From assembly GCA_913065025.1 (NCBI GenBank), contig CAJYAP010000006.1:1-45733 (forward strand): a DNA stretch of 45,733 bases, given 5' to 3'. The DNA comes from an uncultured Gammaproteobacteria bacterium. Its GTDB lineage: Bacteria; Pseudomonadota; Gammaproteobacteria; Poriferisulfidales; GCA-002705445. The notes beneath the pieces were generated by a model. It searched no databases. It worked only from the letters and a program-made list of their open reading frames with translations, and was not told the DNA's origin. This document shows positions 19,272-26,662 of the stretch, in pieces (within the stretch, counting starts at the first letter, position 1; each line of letters begins with the position of its first letter). Made by a program: the position numbers and the translations under genes.

Positions 19272-19323
19272 CGTTCCTTCGGCATTTCGCTTACTTCCGT
19301 CCTTAAATTATAAGGATGAACGT
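19272..19323 (-). promoter_or_regulatory. glutamine riboswitch (glnA-type aptamer) of gltD
   Basis: The minus strand shows CGTTC (19318-19322) pairing with GAACG (19272-19276) as P1, P2 arms TCCTT/AAGGA, the conserved GGACGGAAGTA core, a short P3 and GAAGGAACGC. Loops differ from the gltB copy (ATAATTT versus TGAACTG in P2; GAAAT versus TAAAA in P3), yet stems and core are kept, which argues for selection. glnA RNAs sense L-glutamine. Confidence 0.88.
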
Positions 19324-19342
19324 GTGTCTATATAATACATTG

Positions 19343-19371
19343 ATTATAGGACTAACAGGTAAAGCATTCAA
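19343..19371 (-). promoter_or_regulatory. sigma-70 promoter of gltD
   Basis: TTGAAT (19366-19371), a 17-base spacer and TATAAT (19343-19348) on the minus strand. Hexamers and spacer length equal those of the gltB promoter. Similarity to the gltB region continues upstream of the -35 through ATAAGTTAT, up to the yqeY stop. Confidence 0.8.
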
Positions 19372-19413
19372 TAGATACGCTAGATATGGGGTTGAATATA
19401 ACTTATATGATAT

Positions 19414-19881
19414 TTAGGATAGTTTTTCTTTGACAAGCTTACTTGCAAAACCCATGTCAGCTCGATTATTTGAACGTTTTTTTAGTTCGCCCATAACTTC
19501 CCCAATTTGACTCATTTGCTCAATAGACTTTTCTTTCATAATATCTTCAATCATTTTTTGTACTTCTTCTTGAGACATATCTTCCGGGAGATATTCTTTA
19601 AACACAGACAACTCAAACTCTTCTTGTTCTGCAAGATCAGTTCTATTTGCTTCATTGTAATGGGTTAAAGATTCTTTGCTTTTTTTAGAGAGTTTTTTGA
19701 GGATCTCAAAAATATTTTCGTCGGTAAGAGTTTTTCTGGTTTCAACTTCTTTATCTAAAATTGCTGCAAGAATTAATTTAACAGCGCCCAACCTTTTTTT
19801 GTCACCGCTCTTCATAGAAGACTTCTTATCTTCAGTGATCTTAATTTTTAAGGGTGAACTAGTTTCTTGAGGGTTCGACAT
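19414..19881 (-). CDS. yqeY: GatB/YqeY domain protein
   Basis: This 155-residue helical protein matches the YqeY family, related to the tRNA-binding tail of GatB; its exact role is unknown. Family features are the N-terminal ITEDKKSSMKSGDKKRLGAVKLILAAI, a central Glu/Lys-rich helix pair, EFELSVFKEYLPEDMSQEEV and the C-terminal MGELKKRSNNRADMGFASKL. Its ATG overlaps the rpsU stop by one base, a common rpsU-yqeY pair. In many relatives dnaG follows; here the gltD riboswitch region follows instead. Confidence 0.93.
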   Translation of the reverse strand: MSNPQETSSPLKIKITEDKKSSMKSGDKKRLGAVKLILAAILDKEVETRKTLTDENIFEILKKLSKKSKESLTHYNEANRTDLAEQEEFELSVFKEYLPEDMSQEEVQKMIEDIMKEKSIEQMSQIGEVMGELKKRSNNRADMGFASKLVKEKLS

Positions 19882-20099
19882 TAATAAAGTTTAATTCTTC
19901 TACCAGTTGCAGTTCTATTAGTTCTTTTATGAACTCTTTTTACAGCTGCAGCTGCTTTTCTTTTTCTAACGGAAGTTGGTTTTTCGTAAAATTCCCTTTT
20001 TCTAATTTCTGTTAAAACTCCAGCTTTTTCACATGCGCGTCTAAATCTTCTGATCGCAATATCAAATGGCTCGTTTTCTTTTACTTTAATACTTGGCAT
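19881..20099 (-). CDS. rpsU: 30S ribosomal protein S21
   Basis: S21 is a small basic 30S protein important for translation initiation. The 72-residue sequence starts [19 protein letters not shown] and contains REFYEKPT and the basic tail typical of the family. It is divergent from tsaD and followed by yqeY. In most Gammaproteobacteria rpsU leads the rpsU-dnaG-rpoD operon; here dnaG-rpoD has been separated from it by about 12.5 kb. Confidence 0.97.
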   Translation of the reverse strand: MPSIKVKENEPFDIAIRRFRRACEKAGVLTEIRKREFYEKPTSVRKRKAAAAVKRVHKRTNRTATGRRIKLY

Positions 20100-20127
20100 A
20101 ATTTACCTTTAATTATTTAGTGGTGTG

Positions 20128-20155
20128 ATTATACAGTTGTATGAACAAAAATCAA
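20128..20155 (-). promoter_or_regulatory. sigma-70 promoter of rpsU-yqeY
   Basis: Minus strand TTGATT (20150-20155), 16-base spacer, TATAAT (20128-20133), ending 28 bases before the rpsU ATG. It lies in the 75-base region shared with the divergent tsaD. Confidence 0.65.
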
Positions 20156-20174
20156 AACAAAGTGGGTATATAGT

Positions 20175-21197
20175 ATGCTGGTTTTAGGTATCGAGACATC
20201 TTGCGATGAAACTGGTCTTGCCCTTTATGATTCAGAAAAAGGTTTGTTAGCAGATGAGCTTTTTAGTCAAATCGAAATTCATCAGGATTATGGAGGAGTA
20301 GTACCAGAGTTAGCATCAAGAGATCATGCAGATAGAGTTTTACCTTTATTACAAAATCTTCTTAAAAGTACTGGTAAATCGCTAGATGATGTTGATTTAA
20401 TAGCTTATACAGCAGGGCCTGGATTAAAAGGGTGTTTATTAGTTGGCTCAACCTTTGCAAGGTCTTTAGCTTACATAACAGATAAACCAATTATTTCAGT
20501 TAATCATGTTGAGGCTCATTTGTTAGCACCATTTATGGAATATCCAGAATTATCTTTTCCATTTTTTGGCTTATTGATTTCAGGGGGCCACACCATGATT
20601 GTTGATGCAAAAAGTATTGGTGAATATGAAATTATGGGAGAAACACTAGATGATGCTGTAGGCGAGGCATTTGATAAAAGTGCAAAATTAATGGGTTTAG
20701 ATTATCCAGGAGGCCCATTAATTGAAAAGTTAGCAAAGGACGGAATTGAAGGTAGCTATAAATTTCCGAGACCAATTTTAAATAAACCTAATTGTGATTT
20801 TAGCTTTAGTGGTCTAAAAACACACATCATGCTTACATGGAAAGCAGCAGAAAAAACCGATCAAGACCGAAAAAATATTTCACTAGAATTACAAAACTCT
20901 GTTGCTGATTGTTTAGTAGGAAAATTAAAACGCGCTTATGATGAAAAGGGTTACCCTTCGATTGTTATCTCTGGTGGCGTTAGTGCCAATCAATTTATTA
21001 GGGAAAAAATAAGTAACTTTGCAAAATCAATTAATACCTCAGCTTATTATCCAACCAAAAAATTCTGTACTGATAATGGCGCAATGATTGCGTACGCAGG
21101 TTATAAAAAATATGAGGCTGGGCAAATATACGATTTGCAGGGTGAAGTGAAACCAAGATGGCCATTAGATCAATTAAATGAATATTTAAATGGTTAA
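20175..21197 (+). CDS. tsaD: tRNA threonylcarbamoyladenosine transferase TsaD
   Basis: TsaD, with TsaB and TsaE, transfers threonylcarbamoyl to A37 of ANN-decoding tRNAs. The 340-residue protein has the ASKHA fold. It starts MLVLGIETSCDETGLAL, has the metal-binding HVEAHLLAP, then LLISGGHTMIV, GEAFDKSAKLMGLDYPGGP and a late SGGVSANQFIR. It is divergent from rpsU as in E. coli. The cupin gene overlaps its end by eight bases. Confidence 0.97.
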   Translation: MLVLGIETSCDETGLALYDSEKGLLADELFSQIEIHQDYGGVVPELASRDHADRVLPLLQNLLKSTGKSLDDVDLIAYTAGPGLKGCLLVGSTFARSLAYITDKPIISVNHVEAHLLAPFMEYPELSFPFFGLLISGGHTMIVDAKSIGEYEIMGETLDDAVGEAFDKSAKLMGLDYPGGPLIEKLAKDGIEGSYKFPRPILNKPNCDFSFSGLKTHIMLTWKAAEKTDQDRKNISLELQNSVADCLVGKLKRAYDEKGYPSIVISGGVSANQFIREKISNFAKSINTSAYYPTKKFCTDNGAMIAYAGYKKYEAGQIYDLQGEVKPRWPLDQLNEYLNG

Positions 21198-21846
21198 TCA
21201 AGATTTTACTAAACGCATAGCTATTAATTCTGAGAAAGAAACTTGGCATAAATCACCATCTGATGGCGTCGAACGTTTATATCTTGAAAGAGATGATGGT
21301 GGAGAATCAGCGGTAGCTACGACAATCGTTCGTTTTGCTCCAGGTAGTAAATTTGATGAACATCTGCATGATGGTGGTGAAGAATTCATAGTTTTAGAAG
21401 GTACTTTTTCAGATGAGTTTGGTTCTTATCCAAAAGGAACTTATGTTAGAAATCCAAAGGGGTCATCACATAATCCTTATAGTGAGTCTGGCTGTGTATT
21501 ATTTGTGAAGCTGCGCCAGTTTCAAAGTGATGATCAAAAACCAGTTGTCGTTGATACCAATAAGGAACCTTGGTTACCCGGTTTAGTTGATGGGTTGTCT
21601 GTTATGCCATTACACAACTTTAATACAGAGCATGCGGCTTTAGTTAAATGGTCCCCGAACACAATATTTAATCCACATCAGCATTGGGGTGGCGAAGAGA
21701 TTTTGGTCTTAGAAGGTGTATTTCATGATGAGTTTGGCGCGTACCCAAAAGGCTCATGGTTAAGGAGTCCACATTTAAGTCAGCATACCCCTTTCACCAA
21801 AGATGAAGGCGCACTTATTTTTGTTAAAACAGGGCATCTGAATTAA
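21190..21846 (+). CDS. ChrR-like double-cupin protein
   Basis: This 218-residue protein has two tandem cupin repeats. Repeat 1 has FDEHLHDGGEEFIVLEG and a later SSHNPY; repeat 2 has FNPHQHWGGEEILVLEG and SQHTPF. The two His, the Glu and the downstream His in each repeat would bind a metal. The fold resembles the cupin part of ChrR-type anti-sigma factors, but there is no N-terminal anti-sigma domain and no ECF sigma gene nearby, so an enzymatic or sensor role is equally possible. It overlaps tsaD by eight bases and converges on the arsI-like gene. Confidence 0.75.
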   Translation: MVNQDFTKRIAINSEKETWHKSPSDGVERLYLERDDGGESAVATTIVRFAPGSKFDEHLHDGGEEFIVLEGTFSDEFGSYPKGTYVRNPKGSSHNPYSESGCVLFVKLRQFQSDDQKPVVVDTNKEPWLPGLVDGLSVMPLHNFNTEHAALVKWSPNTIFNPHQHWGGEEILVLEGVFHDEFGAYPKGSWLRSPHLSQHTPFTKDEGALIFVKTGHLN

Positions 21847-22289
21847 GAGCATGATTTTTCTTCTTCTTTTTCCATATTAGGCGCGCAACAAACTCCAGTT
21901 TCTTCACTTGGTGATTCATTGAAAAAAGCAACATCATCCATGGTGTAATATGTTTCCCACGGTAAACCATTTGGGTCTTGTAACCATGTTTTATCTGAGT
22001 AAGCGTAACAACAGTTTGTTTCGCCTTCATTAAATGTATCTAAATCTGCACTTTTTATACGATCTCTAATCTGAGCCATTTCTTCTTCATTTTCAGCTTG
22101 CAAACCCAAATGATCAATGCCGGGCTTTGAACCACGCTCGGAAATTGCTAGATTAATATTTGGATTACTAAGCTCCCATTTTGCATAGTCAGCTTTTTGT
22201 TTAGATGGGTCACAATTAAATAGTGCAGTATAGAATTGGATAGATTTTTGTAAGTTGTCTACCGAGACATGTATATGCATTTTCGCCAT
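21843..22289 (-). CDS. arsI: ArsI/CadI family glyoxalase-fold dioxygenase
   Basis: Members of this vicinal-oxygen-chelate family include ArsI, an Fe(II) C-As lyase that demethylates trivalent methylarsenicals, and cadmium-induced CadI. The 148 residues show the HIHVSV start (metal His), IDHLGLQ (His60), the vicinal Cys93-Cys94 in TNCCYAYSDKTWLQDPNG that bind arsenical, and WETYYT (Glu112). The tail adds a CC pair (134-135) and a final Cys, as in ArsI proteins. A good RBS (AGGAG) precedes the ATG. A candidate promoter on the minus strand is TTGAAA (22341-22346), 16 bases, TATTTA (22319-22324). No arsR or arsM gene is next to it. Confidence 0.82.
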   Translation of the reverse strand: MAKMHIHVSVDNLQKSIQFYTALFNCDPSKQKADYAKWELSNPNINLAISERGSKPGIDHLGLQAENEEEMAQIRDRIKSADLDTFNEGETNCCYAYSDKTWLQDPNGLPWETYYTMDDVAFFNESPSEETGVCCAPNMEKEEEKSCS

Positions 22290-22380
22290 TTTTTTCTCCT
22301 AAAATTCTTGATTTTAATTAAATAGAATAACTTCTTTATTTTTCAAATTAATGACAAGATACCTTTAATTTTAGTATTTT

Positions 22381-22424
22381 TTAACTGTATTTTATTTGAC
22401 TTTGTGTATCAGTTAAGGTATTTT
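22381..22424 (+). promoter_or_regulatory. umuD promoter overlapped by an inverted-repeat operator candidate
   Basis: TTGACT (22396-22401), 17-base spacer, TATTTT (22419-22424). Only six bases separate the -10 from the umuD ATG at 22431, so the message would be leaderless. A perfect 7-bp inverted repeat TTAACTG (22381-22387) / CAGTTAA (22410-22416) brackets the -35 hexamer, a good place for a repressor. It is not the standard LexA box (CTG-N10-CAG); the half-site contains CTG/CAG but the spacing is longer. Confidence 0.5.
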
Positions 22425-22430
22425 TTGATT

Positions 22431-22970
22431 ATGTACGTAATCAAAAATAAATCTGCAAAACATGGGGGCAAAAGGCCAGGTGCTGGACGTAAGAGTTCGT
22501 ATGGTGTTCCCACTAAAGCAATCCGTGTTCCAGAACACATGATTGTAGAAGTGAGAGATTTTATAGAATCGCAAAATGCAGCTGAATATGAACTTCCGCT
22601 ATTTGCTTCAAAAGTCGCTGCTGGATTTCCATCACCTGCAGATGACTTTATGGATACTAAACTTGATCTAAATACTCATTTAATTAAAACACCAAGCGCT
22701 ACCTTTTTTGTTCGCGTTTCTGGTGAATCTATGATTAATGCGGGAATTCATGACGGTGATCTATTAGTAGTAGATAGGAGTCTTGAACCACAAGTAGGAA
22801 AAATTGTAATTGCTGCCATTCAGCATGAACTGACTGTTAAACGTTACGTAAAAAAAGACGGCAAAGTTTATTTAGCGCCTGAAAATGATGCCTTTGAACC
22901 TATTTTAGTAAGTGAAGAAGATGAAGTTCATATTTGGGGTGTTGTTACCAATGTTGTGCATGCGGTTTAA
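22431..22970 (+). CDS. umuD: UmuD-like SOS mutagenesis protein (S24 autoprotease) with N-terminal extension
   Basis: UmuD self-cleaves with RecA help and then joins UmuC as polymerase V. From residue 55 the sequence follows E. coli UmuD: PLFASKVAAGFPSPADD with the cleavage site Ala64-Gly65, catalytic Ser100 in GESM and Lys137 in TVKRY. Residues 1-50 are an extension with the basic motif GGKRPGAGRKS followed by TKAIRVPEHMIVEV. This resembles a small DNA-binding segment (helix or ribbon type) found in some UmuD/LexA-like proteins; it could give autoregulation. The start is the ATG at 22431; a GTG at 22404 lies inside the promoter. umuC follows after three bases. Confidence 0.92.
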   Translation: MYVIKNKSAKHGGKRPGAGRKSSYGVPTKAIRVPEHMIVEVRDFIESQNAAEYELPLFASKVAAGFPSPADDFMDTKLDLNTHLIKTPSATFFVRVSGESMINAGIHDGDLLVVDRSLEPQVGKIVIAAIQHELTVKRYVKKDGKVYLAPENDAFEPILVSEEDEVHIWGVVTNVVHAV

Positions 22971-22973
22971 CCC

Positions 22974-24251
22974 ATGTCTTCACTTAAGCCAGATCCAATT
23001 TATGCATTAGTTGATTGTAATAATTTCTACTGTTCCTGTGAGCGAGTCTTTAATCCTGCATTAGAAAAAAAACCAATGGCAGTTTTATCAAATAACGATG
23101 GATGTATCGTGGCGCGTTCAAATGAAATAAAGGCTCTTGGAATTCCAATGGGCGCACCCATGTTTCAATACAAAAAATTATTAGAGCAAAAAAAAGCAAT
23201 TATTCTTTCTTCAAATTATCAGCTGTATGGCGATATGTCGCAACGGGTAATGACAACCTTGCGTCAATTCACACCTGCCATGGAAGTATATTCAATTGAT
23301 GAAGCATTTTTACGTCTAGAGGAATTTAGCAGACTAGATATAAATAAGTATTCTTTAGAAATTAGAAAAACAGTTAAGCAGTGGACAGGAATTCCAGTTT
23401 CAATTGGCATAGCGCCAAATAAAACTTTAGCAAAGGTTGCTAATCATGTAGCAAAAAAACACACTAAGAGCGGTGTATTTAATATTTGTAAAAAAACAAC
23501 ACAAAATGAAATTTTAGCTAATTTTCCAGTAAGTGATTTATGGGGAGTTGGTCGACAACTATCAAAAAGATTAAGTGAGATGGGGATTAGTACGGCCTTG
23601 AAGTTAAGAGATGTTGATATTGTTTGGGCACGTAAACATTTTACGGTAGTGGGAGAAAGATTGGTTAGAGAATTAAGAGGTTTAAATTGCTTAGAGTTAG
23701 AAGAGGTAATGGCAAAAAAAAATATTACCTCTTCTAAGTCTTTTGGGAAATTAGTAACAGATAAAAAAGAAATGATGAGTGCAGTTGCAAATTATACAAC
23801 ACGTGCTTGTCATAAATTACGCTCACAAAAAAGTAAAGCTCAAGGGATTTATGTTTTTTTAAGAACTAATCCATTTCGTCGTCAAGACCCACAGTATGAT
23901 AACGGGATTACTTGTGGGTTTATGGAGCCAAGCGATGATACAACTTATATTATTCAAGCAGCACGTAAATGCTTAGAACAAATTTACTCTAAAGGTTATA
24001 AGTATCACAAAGCTGGGATCATGTTATTAGACATAGTACCTGCGTCTTATAAACAAATAGAAATGTTCAATTCAGAAGAAACTCAAGCACGTAGCCAGCT
24101 AATGAAAACCATTGATACAATGAATACTACCATGGGTCAAGATACGATTCGTTTCGCAGCCCAAGGAATTGATCATCCATGGGCAAGAAAATGTGAAAAT
24201 AGAACACCAAGATACACAACCAATTGGGATGAGTTGGTAAAAGTAATATAA
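22974..24251 (+). CDS. umuC: DNA polymerase V catalytic subunit UmuC
   Basis: This Y-family polymerase carries out translesion synthesis. The 425 residues begin with the catalytic YALVDCNNFYCSCERVF, followed by LSNNDGCIVARS and SIDEAFLRLE (acidic active site), SIGIAPNKTLAKVANHVAKK, DLWGVGRQLSKRLSEMGI (helix-hairpin-helix) and the little-finger and C-terminal UmuC-specific regions. It is immediately downstream of umuD. A Ref-like nuclease gene follows after 22 bases, making a three-gene damage-response cassette. Confidence 0.96.
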   Translation: MSSLKPDPIYALVDCNNFYCSCERVFNPALEKKPMAVLSNNDGCIVARSNEIKALGIPMGAPMFQYKKLLEQKKAIILSSNYQLYGDMSQRVMTTLRQFTPAMEVYSIDEAFLRLEEFSRLDINKYSLEIRKTVKQWTGIPVSIGIAPNKTLAKVANHVAKKHTKSGVFNICKKTTQNEILANFPVSDLWGVGRQLSKRLSEMGISTALKLRDVDIVWARKHFTVVGERLVRELRGLNCLELEEVMAKKNITSSKSFGKLVTDKKEMMSAVANYTTRACHKLRSQKSKAQGIYVFLRTNPFRRQDPQYDNGITCGFMEPSDDTTYIIQAARKCLEQIYSKGYKYHKAGIMLLDIVPASYKQIEMFNSEETQARSQLMKTIDTMNTTMGQDTIRFAAQGIDHPWARKCENRTPRYTTNWDELVKVI

Positions 24252-24273
24252 AATAATAAAGGGAGCAAAAATT

Positions 24274-24591
24274 ATGGCGAAAAAATCTAAGACAAAAGAT
24301 GAAAAGTTACATATGAGATCAGTCGCAGAATTAGGCTGTATTATTTGTGATAAGATGGGTTTTCCAGGAAGCCCAGCAGAGTTGCACCATATTATTAGTA
24401 ATACAGGCATGGGTAAAAAAGCAACTAACTATGAAGTTATACCTCTTTGTCCTCATCACCATAGAAACAGCGAAGATTCTTATCATCATTCTCCAAAAAA
24501 TTTTGATGATAAATGGGGAAGCCAAGAAGACTTATTAAAAGAAACGCTAGAGAAAAAAATTATGCAAGAAGAGTTGCAGAGAGTTTTTTAA
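24274..24591 (+). CDS. Ref-like RecA-dependent HNH nuclease
   Basis: This 105-residue protein matches the core of Ref, the phage P1 recombination enhancement function, a RecA-directed HNH endonuclease. Visible features are RSVAELGCIIC (Cys22, Cys25), AELHHIISNTGMGKKATNYEVIPLCPHHHR (His38-39, Cys59, His61-63) read as consecutive parts, and a lysine/glutamate-rich tail. The spacing fits the family's metal sites. A strong RBS (GGGAG) precedes the ATG. The position after umuDC suggests shared damage induction. Ref is usually phage-borne, so this cassette may be of mobile origin, though no other phage gene is present. Confidence 0.78.
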   Translation: MAKKSKTKDEKLHMRSVAELGCIICDKMGFPGSPAELHHIISNTGMGKKATNYEVIPLCPHHHRNSEDSYHHSPKNFDDKWGSQEDLLKETLEKKIMQEELQRVF

Positions 24592-24615
24592 AAATTGCTT
24601 AAATTATGCGAGTAA

Positions 24616-25167
24616 TTATTTCCATTTAATTGAACACCCAACGCTAGGATTTTGTTCAATTGGCCCTTGCCCTGTTTCAGAAATCTGTATCATTGCTTCT
24701 AATAAATCCGACTTAAGATCATCATTGGTTTCTGTCATGCGCGTTGCATCTAAACGCCCTCTATACTGAAGTTCTAAAGAAGTGTTGTAACCAAAAAAAT
24801 CTGGCGTGCATACTGCACCATATTTTTTAGCAATTTCTTGGGTTTCGTCATATAAATAAGGAAAAGAAAATTTATTTTTTTTGGCAATCTTATCCATATT
24901 CTCAAATGAGTCTTCTGGATAATCATTGATATCATTGGACATAATTCCAACAGAATTTATACCATGATCTATTAGAGTATTGGTTACTTTTACAAGTTTT
25001 GGAATGATGGCTTTTACGAAAGGGCAGTGATTACAGATGAAAAAAATCAATAATCCCCGCTCGCCTTTAAGTCTATCCAAGGTCCAAATCTTATTATTTG
25101 TACAACTTAAACTAAAGTCGTATGCATTTTGTCCATATTCGCATATAGGAGTGGTTTTTTCAGACAT
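24616..25167 (-). CDS. thioredoxin-fold / AhpC-TSA family protein
   Basis: This 183-residue protein has the redox motif CNHCPFV (Cys45, Cys48) after a hydrophobic strand (LLIFFI), and later VCTPDFFGYN, the cis-Pro region of thioredoxin folds. Such proteins are annotated as thioredoxin-family or peroxiredoxin-like and probably reduce peroxides or disulfides in the cytoplasm. There is no signal peptide. It is divergent from aprM and convergent with the Ref-like gene. The substrate cannot be told from sequence. Confidence 0.8.
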   Translation of the reverse strand: MSEKTTPICEYGQNAYDFSLSCTNNKIWTLDRLKGERGLLIFFICNHCPFVKAIIPKLVKVTNTLIDHGINSVGIMSNDINDYPEDSFENMDKIAKKNKFSFPYLYDETQEIAKKYGAVCTPDFFGYNTSLELQYRGRLDATRMTETNDDLKSDLLEAMIQISETGQGPIEQNPSVGCSIKWK

Positions 25168-25285
25168 TATAAATTTTACTTATAGTTGATTAAAATTTTG
25201 CTATTAGCATTCTTTTACTCTTGTGGAGTATAGTATATAGCATACTTAAAGGTGCAGGAAGACACCTATTAATTTGGGTCATAAC

Positions 25286-25293
25286 AGGAGGGG
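25286..25293 (+). promoter_or_regulatory. strong ribosome binding site deciding the aprM start
   Basis: AGGAGGGG lies eight bases before the ATG at 25302 and only two before the ATG at 25296, favouring 25302. The upstream in-frame TTG at 25221 has no such site. Confidence 0.7.
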
Positions 25294-25301
25294 ATATGCC
25301 A

Positions 25302-26096
25302 ATGTTTGTAAATATAAATCCATTTGTGGAATTATCAAATTCAATTCCAACAGTTGCATTACAAGGGTTTTTACTTTGTATGGCAGCACTAACAGCTGGT
25401 GGAGTAATCTTAGATATCATACATAAGAAGAATGTTAAGTACTTCTTCGATAACGCAAAGAAAGCAAAAGAAAAAGCGAAAACAAATGTTCCTACAGGCA
25501 AGAAGGTTGGTATCATTGTTAATACAGTAGCTCATGATGTTTTAATCTCTGGTGAGTTTTGTGGATGGAAAAGACAAGTAGCACATTTACTGGGCATGTA
25601 CGGAACAATAATTTTTTGGGTAACATCTGCAATATTGGTATTCAAGTACGCAACACCTACTTCAGATACTCCAGTAATCATTTCACAATTATGGCACCTA
25701 GGGGCAGCAATGACATGTCTCGGCGCATATTGGTTCTGGTTCTTTTTAAGAGTAGATGTAGCTGCAGAAGGACACAAATGGTATCGAGTGGTATTCACTG
25801 ATATGTTTGTTCTGTCATTAGTAGTTACTTCAACATTTGGTTTAGCTTGGTCTTACTTGCAGTTTGCAGGATCAGCTTGGAGTCAATTATTTTTAGTATT
25901 ATTTATACTATCTAATATAATTTTATTTGGTGGAGTATATTGGTCTAAATTTGCACACATGTTCTACAAACCTGGAGCAGCAATTCAAAAACATTTAGCT
26001 GAAGCAGATGGATCAAGAGATAGTTTACCAGAACCAGCTGATGCGCCAGAACAATTTGGTTTAGGAATTAAACGTGAGGCACCAAGACACTATTAA
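25302..26096 (+). CDS. aprM: AprM, membrane anchor of APS reductase
   Basis: AprM is thought to link cytoplasmic APS reductase to the quinone pool in sulfur oxidisers that lack the Qmo complex. The 264-residue protein has about six membrane helices (for example VALQGFLLCMAALTAGGVIL, FVLSLVVTSTFGLAWSYLQF and the stretch around residues 197-220), with His residues near helix ends (HLLGMYG, LWHLGAA, HKWYRVV). It is immediately followed by aprB and aprA, the diagnostic order. I assign the start by the RBS; an ATG two codons earlier is possible. The tail is hydrophilic and Glu/Pro-rich. Confidence 0.88.
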   Translation: MFVNINPFVELSNSIPTVALQGFLLCMAALTAGGVILDIIHKKNVKYFFDNAKKAKEKAKTNVPTGKKVGIIVNTVAHDVLISGEFCGWKRQVAHLLGMYGTIIFWVTSAILVFKYATPTSDTPVIISQLWHLGAAMTCLGAYWFWFFLRVDVAAEGHKWYRVVFTDMFVLSLVVTSTFGLAWSYLQFAGSAWSQLFLVLFILSNIILFGGVYWSKFAHMFYKPGAAIQKHLAEADGSRDSLPEPADAPEQFGLGIKREAPRHY

Positions 26097-26161
26097 TAAG
26101 TGATAGTATTGAGAAAAGAATTTTTAATTAATTTATTTGAGTAAGTAATAGGAGAAAAATT

Positions 26162-26662
26162 ATGTCAACATTTGTATATATGACCCGTTGTGATGGTTGC
26201 GGACACTGCGTAGATATCTGCCCTTCTGATATCATGCACATCGATCCAAAAATTAGGCGTGCTGTTAACATTGAACCAAACTTTTGTTGGGAATGTTATT
26301 CATGCGTTAAAGCTTGTCCTCAAAATGCTATTGATGCTCGTGGGTATGCAGATTTTGCTCCTATGGGTCACAAAGTAAGAGTGCTAAGAGAAGAAGAAAA
26401 AGGAACTATCTCTTGGAAGATTACATTTAGAAATGGAACTGAGAAAAACTTTGTATCACCTATTACTACAAAGCCTTGGGGAAAACATATCCATAAAGTT
26501 GCTGATGCTGAAGTTCCAGATGAAGCAGCTCATGACTCTCAACTACTTTTCAATGAGCCAGATTATTTAAAAATTGGTGATAACAGAGATGCTAAATTAA
26601 TTAACGATGATGGTCTTCCAAGTCGCGAAAAAGATACATTTAAACAAGGAGTTTACTACTAA
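26162..26662 (+). CDS. aprB: adenylylsulfate reductase beta subunit
   Basis: AprB carries two [4Fe-4S] clusters that pass electrons between AprA FAD and the membrane. The cysteines are C10, C13, C16, C20 (CDGCGHCVDICP) and C42, C45, C48, C52 (CWECYSCVKACP). The C-terminal part (residues 70-166) is the long extension that wraps around AprA. The ATG has a good AGGAG site seven bases upstream. Its stop overlaps the aprA start (TAATG), so the two are translated together. In sulfur oxidisers the complex runs in the direction sulfite + AMP to APS. Confidence 0.97.
   Translation: MSTFVYMTRCDGCGHCVDICPSDIMHIDPKIRRAVNIEPNFCWECYSCVKACPQNAIDARGYADFAPMGHKVRVLREEEKGTISWKITFRNGTEKNFVSPITTKPWGKHIHKVADAEVPDEAAHDSQLLFNEPDYLKIGDNRDAKLINDDGLPSREKDTFKQGVYY

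Noticed and set aside
22381-22416. Standard LexA/SOS box before umuD
   Set aside because: The CTG and CAG half-sites are 22 bases apart rather than 10, so it does not fit the gammaproteobacterial LexA consensus; kept only as an operator candidate.
22404-22430. Upstream GTG start for umuD
   Set aside because: It falls inside the promoter spacer and -10, before the likely transcription start.
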